Assembly: GCF_030464885.1 (NCBI RefSeq)
Contig: NZ_JALPRJ010000053.1
Span: forward strand, 1-58,886
DNA: 58,886 nucleotides
Direction: 5' to 3'
Origin: Caballeronia sp. SEWSISQ10-4 2
GTDB lineage: Bacteria > Pseudomonadota > Gammaproteobacteria > Burkholderiales > Burkholderiaceae
Shown here: positions 54,747 through 58,886 of the stretch, piece after piece
Layout: every line of letters starts with the position of its first letter
How positions within the stretch are numbered: position 1 is the first letter of the stretch
Notes under the pieces: model-generated
Database searches by the model: none
What the model was told of the DNA's origin: nothing
What the model saw: only the letters and a program-made list of their open reading frames with translations
Program-made: the position numbers and the translations under genes

Positions 54747-56627
54747 TTATCGCGATTCGAGCGCTTCAGCGCGCATGTCGCCGTGCATGTTGGTGTGCAT
54801 CTCGTCGGGCCGGCTTGCACGGGGCGCGAAACGCGGCAGCAACGCGCGCAGGCGCGCCCAACTGAGGCCGCCACATGCCGCTTGCGGCGCCTCTCCCTGC
54901 ACGAACTGAATGAACGACGCCATCATTTCCTCGCGTGCCGAATAGGAAAAGCACGCGTGATCGAGCCTGTCGTGGCGAACAGTTTCCACGTTGCGCCACT
55001 TGCGCATCCGCCGTCCGCCCGCTCCGAAAAACACCGCAAACTCGTCCATGCCCGGATCTCCCGCGCCGTAGACGAAGCGAACCTTCACGCCACGCTCACT
55101 CAGGCCACGGACCATTGCACGCACACGCGAACCCGCCGAATCCACGCCGATAGCCCGCTCGGCGAGATAGGCCACGCTGGCCGTGAGGCGTGCGCTCATG
55201 CGCCACGCCAGCTCCTTCACGATCGGCGTCAGGTGCCGTTGGCCGCGCAACACGCGCTTCCATTTGCGCGCGGTCTTGAAAGAGCGCATGAACGTGCTGG
55301 TAGCGGTCTTAGGCCGGTTGTCGTTCGCGGCGAACGACATCGGATCTTCGGGAAAGCCGAACTTGGGCGCGTTCACGAGCACCAGCGAACGAATGTGGGG
55401 ACTCACCGGCGCCGCGTGCAGGCAAACGTATGCGCCCGAACAGACCGCGAAACACGAGACATCGTCGAAACCGCGCAAAGCCAGGTACGCGGCGGCGGTC
55501 ACTACGTCGTCGCAGCCTGTGCGTGAAAACAGCATCGAGAGCGGGCGTTTATCGACGGCGCCCACGCTGTCGCCGAGCGTGCCGACATCGAATCGCAGCG
55601 AGGCGACGCCCTGGCGCGCGAGCCGCCGCGCAAGCGTGACGGAGATACGCGCGTCGCCTATGCGATGCGTCGCGCCAGGGTTGACGAAGACGACCGAGCG
55701 GCGCACCGGCGTGCCCTCTTCCGGTTCGCAGAGGATGCCGAACAGGCGGCCGTTATCGAAGATCACGGGCGTTTCGCGCGCACCGTCGGCAATAAGCACC
55801 TGTGTTTCCGCCGGTCCGGTAAGCGCTGCAATGTCCTTCGATTCGGCCAGCGCAGGCGCTCCCAGCCAGTCGACAATGCGTGCAATCGCCCGTCGCGGTG
55901 TCTCGGTCACGCCGGATTCCTGCATGAACGCGGCACATTCGTCGAAGGCCTCGAACACCGCGTCCGAACCGGCGGCGCGACACGCATCGACGAATTTCTT
56001 CGCGCGAACGGGGTCGTAGGAATCGAGCACGAGCAGGCGACGCGGCGGGTGTTCCGCCAGTTGCGTATCGCGCAGCAGGTCGAATTTGCTCAACGTGGCG
56101 ACGCTCGACGCGATCAGGCGATGCCCGACCGCCTCCGCATAATCGGCGTCAACCGGTGTGGGTTCGACATGAATGCCGCCCGTTTCAAGCCAGTTCTGTT
56201 GCAGCAGGCGCAGTTCGCGCAGATATTGCCGGCCCGACAACACCGGTGCGAGCAGTACCAGCTCATCGATTTCTTCCTCGGCAGCCACCAGCGCGGCGAG
56301 CGTTGCGCCCAGACGCAAGCCGCACAGGACCACTTGTGTCACGCCAGTCGTTTGCTTCAGGTAAGCAATTGCCGACCGGATGCTTCGCAACCACTGCCCG
56401 ATCTGCTCGCCGTCTTCCGATTCGCCAGCCGAGTCGCCGGTGCCCGCGTAGTCGAAGCGAAGCGTCGGCGAGCCTGCGGCCGCAAGTGCCTCGGCGAATA
56501 CACGCCAGCCCTTGTGGACCCACATTGCCTCGCGGCCGAACGGCTGGCAGAGCACCACCCCGCGCGCGGCGGCTGGCTCACCCTCGTGCAGCCAGCCAAA
56601 ACACTCGTCGAAAATTACAGGCTTCAT
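54747..56627 (-). CDS. Tandem alpha/beta-hydrolase protein with altered nucleophile sites
   Basis: The 626-aa protein contains two alpha/beta-hydrolase domains (about 1-260 and 280-600). Domain 1 has GWRVFAEALAAAGSPTLRFDYAGTGDS and a nucleophile elbow GLRLG, with Arg where Ser is usual. Domain 2 has LARQGVASLRFDVGTLGDS and an elbow AVCSG, with Cys at the nucleophile position, plus a late Asp and His (GAGDPGMDEF; RLDHACFS). No signal peptide is seen. The gene sits in the polysaccharide locus, divergent from two glycosyltransferases. It resembles hydrolases found in exopolysaccharide or exosortase clusters. A role in glycan acyl-group or precursor handling is only a guess. Confidence 0.7.
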   Translation of the reverse strand: MKPVIFDECFGWLHEGEPAAARGVVLCQPFGREAMWVHKGWRVFAEALAAAGSPTLRFDYAGTGDSAGESEDGEQIGQWLRSIRSAIAYLKQTTGVTQVVLCGLRLGATLAALVAAEEEIDELVLLAPVLSGRQYLRELRLLQQNWLETGGIHVEPTPVDADYAEAVGHRLIASSVATLSKFDLLRDTQLAEHPPRRLLVLDSYDPVRAKKFVDACRAAGSDAVFEAFDECAAFMQESGVTETPRRAIARIVDWLGAPALAESKDIAALTGPAETQVLIADGARETPVIFDNGRLFGILCEPEEGTPVRRSVVFVNPGATHRIGDARISVTLARRLARQGVASLRFDVGTLGDSVGAVDKRPLSMLFSRTGCDDVVTAAAYLALRGFDDVSCFAVCSGAYVCLHAAPVSPHIRSLVLVNAPKFGFPEDPMSFAANDNRPKTATSTFMRSFKTARKWKRVLRGQRHLTPIVKELAWRMSARLTASVAYLAERAIGVDSAGSRVRAMVRGLSERGVKVRFVYGAGDPGMDEFAVFFGAGGRRMRKWRNVETVRHDRLDHACFSYSAREEMMASFIQFVQGEAPQAACGGLSWARLRALLPRFAPRASRPDEMHTNMHGDMRAEALESR

Positions 56628-56881
56628 CTCGATGTCGCGCCCGGAAGAGCGTCGTTATTAAGTTGTCTGCGCATTACACTTTTCCTACGCCGTTCATTCC
56701 GTGCGCCCGCACACACTGCACAAGCGCACCCTGATTTTTCCGCCATCGCGAGCGCCTTTGTCCACCGTTGTTTCCCCGGTGTTCGATGTCCAACAGACGG
56801 TTTTTCCCTTGCCAAGTCAAATAGCGCATCACGCCGTGTCGTGCATGCGCGGCACAGAACAAAAAATGCCGGGGAAAACAC
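56628..56881. other. Divergent promoter region of the polysaccharide genes
   Basis: This 254-bp region separates the hydrolase gene (minus) from the first glycosyltransferase (plus) and must hold promoters for both directions. No clear operator, inverted repeat or small gene was recognised. Confidence 0.45.
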
Positions 56882-57841
56882 ATGGTCACCGCTGTTCACG
56901 AACCCAGTCCGTCTGCTGCGCCGCGCTTTTCAGTTTGCATCTGCACTCGCAATCGTCCGAGGGATCTCGCCCGCGCATTACGTTCGGTCGAAGCCTCCAC
57001 GTATCCGGCGCACCAGATCGTGGTGTCGGATGACAGCACCGATACCCTCACGCGCGAGATGATCGCCGCGGATTTCCCGCAGGTTGTCTTTCTGGAAGGG
57101 CCGCGCCGCGGACTGGGCGCGAACCGCAACTGCGCGCTCGACGCGGTGACCGGCACGCATGTGGCGTTCATCGACGATGACGCCACGTTGAGCATCGACT
57201 TCCTTGCGCGCATGGCCGACTCGTTGCACCACGGCGGCCAGCATCCGGAGAAGCTGATTGTTACGGGCTACGAACTGAATCGCGGCAAGCGCGTGTATGC
57301 GAATGCGACTACGTTCCTCGGTTTCCAGTCACGGCCCTATCGGACCGGTGACAGTCACGACACTGTCGTCATCAACAGCACCGTGTTCCCCGCCTGGCTC
57401 TTCAAGCTGATTCGCTTCGACGAACATCTGGTCTACGGTTATGACGAAGTGGACATCGTCATGCGCGCCACACTACAGGGAAAGTGCGTGGTGCGGCTTC
57501 TGCCGGAAGTGTTCAACTCGCATTTTCCGTCGACGGTTAATCGCGACTACTACGCGGCGTTCATCGAAGCCTCGCGTATCTACGTGACGCATAAACGCTA
57601 CCGCTGGTTCGAGCGCAACCGTTCGAAAGCCGCGCTGTACCTCACGCTCGCCGTTGCGCACAATCTGCTGCACAACCTGCGCGCCCACGGGCCCAAAGGT
57701 CTTGCAAGCAGCATGCGAACCCTCTCGCACGCTAGCAGCTACATTCGCCGATACACTCCGGAAGGACTCGCCCTACAACATGAAGATCACCGTACTCGTA
57801 CCCACTTATCGTCGAACCTCGGATCTCGCTCGCTGCCTTGA
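56882..57841 (+). CDS. Family 2 glycosyltransferase
   Basis: The 319-aa cytosolic or peripheral enzyme has the GT-A fold. FSVCICTRNRPRDLARALRS opens the domain, VVSDDSTD gives the nucleotide-binding Asp pair, and AFIDDDATLS the metal-binding DxD. It should add one sugar to a lipid-linked polysaccharide intermediate. Its 3' end overlaps the next glycosyltransferase gene by 62 bp in another frame, so the two are a translationally linked pair. Donor and acceptor are unknown. Confidence 0.87.
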   Translation: MVTAVHEPSPSAAPRFSVCICTRNRPRDLARALRSVEASTYPAHQIVVSDDSTDTLTREMIAADFPQVVFLEGPRRGLGANRNCALDAVTGTHVAFIDDDATLSIDFLARMADSLHHGGQHPEKLIVTGYELNRGKRVYANATTFLGFQSRPYRTGDSHDTVVINSTVFPAWLFKLIRFDEHLVYGYDEVDIVMRATLQGKCVVRLLPEVFNSHFPSTVNRDYYAAFIEASRIYVTHKRYRWFERNRSKAALYLTLAVAHNLLHNLRAHGPKGLASSMRTLSHASSYIRRYTPEGLALQHEDHRTRTHLSSNLGSRSLP

Positions 57842-58757
57842 TGCGCTCGCGCGGCAACGGCGCGCACCGGACGAAGTGCTGGTGGTGTGCCGTGGTGCTG
57901 ACGAAGAAACGCAGGCGTGGCTTGTGATCGAGAAGTCGCGTGCGCGCCTGCCGCTCGTCAAGGTCGAGGTCACTCAAGGCGGTCAGGTTGCCGCGTTGAA
58001 CGTGGGTCTCGATGCTGTCACGGGCGACATTGTCGCGATCACCGACGACGACGCCGCGCCGCGTCCGACGTGGCTCGAGCGTATCGAACACCACTTCGCG
58101 AACGCGCCGGATGTTGGCGGGGTCGGCGGCCGTGACTGGGTGCACGAGCATGGCATGACGCTCGATGCCTCCGAGCCGGATGTCGGCCGCTGGCAGTTCC
58201 CGGGCCGCGCGATCGGCAATCATCATCTGGGCGTGGGGGCCGCGCGCGACGTGGACTTCCTCAAGGGCGCGAACATGAGTTATCGCATGAGCGCGATCAG
58301 CGGCAATGCCATTCGCTTCGACACCCGCCTTCGCGGGTCGGGCGCACAGGTCAACAACGACATGGCGTTCGCGTCGGCGGTACGGCGGGCGGGCTGGCGT
58401 CTTGTCTACGATCCGGCGGTGGAAGTGGATCACTATCCGGCGCAACGCTTCGACGAAGATGCGCGCGCGGTGCGCGGCAGCCGAAGCTGGGTCGCGATCG
58501 AAAACGAATCGTATAACCTGCATCTGATCGTACGCGATGAATATCGCGGCGCGCGCCGGGGCGTGGCGTTGCTGTGGTTGACCGTAGTGGGACACGGCGC
58601 GTGTCTCGGCTGGGTCAATCTGGCACGCGCGCGTTTGATCCATCGCGAGACGACGGCGCTGCAGCGCTGGCGTGCTGCGCGCAGCGGCGCGGCGCTGGCG
58701 AAGCGCGATCATGCGCAGCGGCGGCTGGACAGCGTGGAAAGGGAATTCGCAGGGTAA
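57780..58757 (+). CDS. Family 2 glycosyltransferase
   Basis: The 325-aa protein starts MKITVLVPTYRRTSDLARCL at ATG 57780, inside the previous gene. It has GT-A motifs (TQGGQVAALNVGLD, IVAITDDDAAPRP with DDD, and an acceptor region ending WRLVYDPAVEVDHYPAQRF). The sequence differs clearly from the upstream enzyme, so it is a second, non-duplicate transferase. The earlier in-frame start at 57654 would add residues before the fold and is rejected. A copy of the palindromic element begins 11 bp after its stop codon. Confidence 0.87.
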   Translation: MKITVLVPTYRRTSDLARCLDALARQRRAPDEVLVVCRGADEETQAWLVIEKSRARLPLVKVEVTQGGQVAALNVGLDAVTGDIVAITDDDAAPRPTWLERIEHHFANAPDVGGVGGRDWVHEHGMTLDASEPDVGRWQFPGRAIGNHHLGVGAARDVDFLKGANMSYRMSAISGNAIRFDTRLRGSGAQVNNDMAFASAVRRAGWRLVYDPAVEVDHYPAQRFDEDARAVRGSRSWVAIENESYNLHLIVRDEYRGARRGVALLWLTVVGHGACLGWVNLARARLIHRETTALQRWRAARSGAALAKRDHAQRRLDSVEREFAG

Positions 58758-58767
58758 TCACGGGGGA

Positions 58768-58886
58768 TTCGTTCGCACTCGGGCGCGGTGATGCTGGGTT
58801 GCTGTTTTCCGCGTCCGTGGCCGGTCTATGCTAGCTGTTCTCTTTATCACTATTAGCCACTGTGCGTGGCGGCACTTCATTTCTTT
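58768..58886. repeat. Second copy of the palindromic element (truncated by window end)
   Basis: TTCGTTCGCACTCGGG (58768-58783) matches the first copy's end. A core, TGCTGGGTTGCTG through GGCCGGTCTATGCTAGC (58792-58840), matches the first copy at about 46 of 50 positions with one indel. The ~30 bases between end and core in the first copy are largely absent here. The window ends before a right arm could be seen. Confidence 0.85.

Overview
The window is a gene-dense, high-GC chromosomal segment from a betaproteobacterium of the family Burkholderiaceae, most likely Burkholderia sensu lato (Paraburkholderia or Caballeronia type). That call rests on gene order and protein families: surE-pcm-nlpD-rpoS; dnaX-ybaB-recR with 4.5S RNA beside dnaX; trxA then rho; moeA-moaD-moaE next to a clpB gene with a sigma-32-like promoter; and aat-bpt-pyrD. 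No taxonomic search was possible.

Layout. Bases 1-82 look like the right end of an IS200/IS605-type element, with the last codons of tnpB. Bases 103-6549 (minus strand) hold rlmD, a PolB-type exonuclease, rpoS, nlpD, pcm and surE. Bases 6746-12057 hold a quinone oxidoreductase, an SsuABC/TauABC-like ABC importer, a class III CoA-transferase and a DUF1653 protein. Bases 12103-16517 hold recR, ybaB, dnaX and the 4.5S RNA gene. Bases 16887-25849 (plus strand) hold trxA, rho, a MerR regulator with its exporter, mtfA, the type B L31 gene, a GT39-like membrane glycosyltransferase and a MATE exporter. Bases 25982-34160 hold a very large thioester alpha-2-macroglobulin and its partner pbpC. Then come a secreted helix-hairpin-helix protein, a YidB-like protein, clpB, an NsrR-type regulator diverging from a group III truncated haemoglobin, the molybdopterin genes, a Nudix hydrolase, the N-degron transferases, pyrD and an amino-acid ABC importer without an ATPase. 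Bases 48089-58757 hold a signal peptidase, an oxidoreductase, a FadR-type regulator and part of a surface-polysaccharide locus (manC, flippase, tandem hydrolase, two GT2 glycosyltransferases).

The most unusual DNA is a 206-bp imperfect palindrome at 47906-48111 between two convergent genes. It has G-rich arms and a conserved core, and a second copy begins at 58768 just after another gene's stop codon. This looks like a dispersed repeat family sited at gene 3' ends. A second window-wide pattern is short tandem duplications in intergenic DNA, often of 13 nt, several of which overlap stop codons (rho, recR, ybaB). Other items worth a second look are the possible TnpB/omega-RNA end beside rlmD, non-canonical nucleophile positions in the tandem hydrolase, a pcm gene with a long disordered N-terminus, an A6 slippage candidate in dnaX, and the nsrR/haemoglobin divergon.
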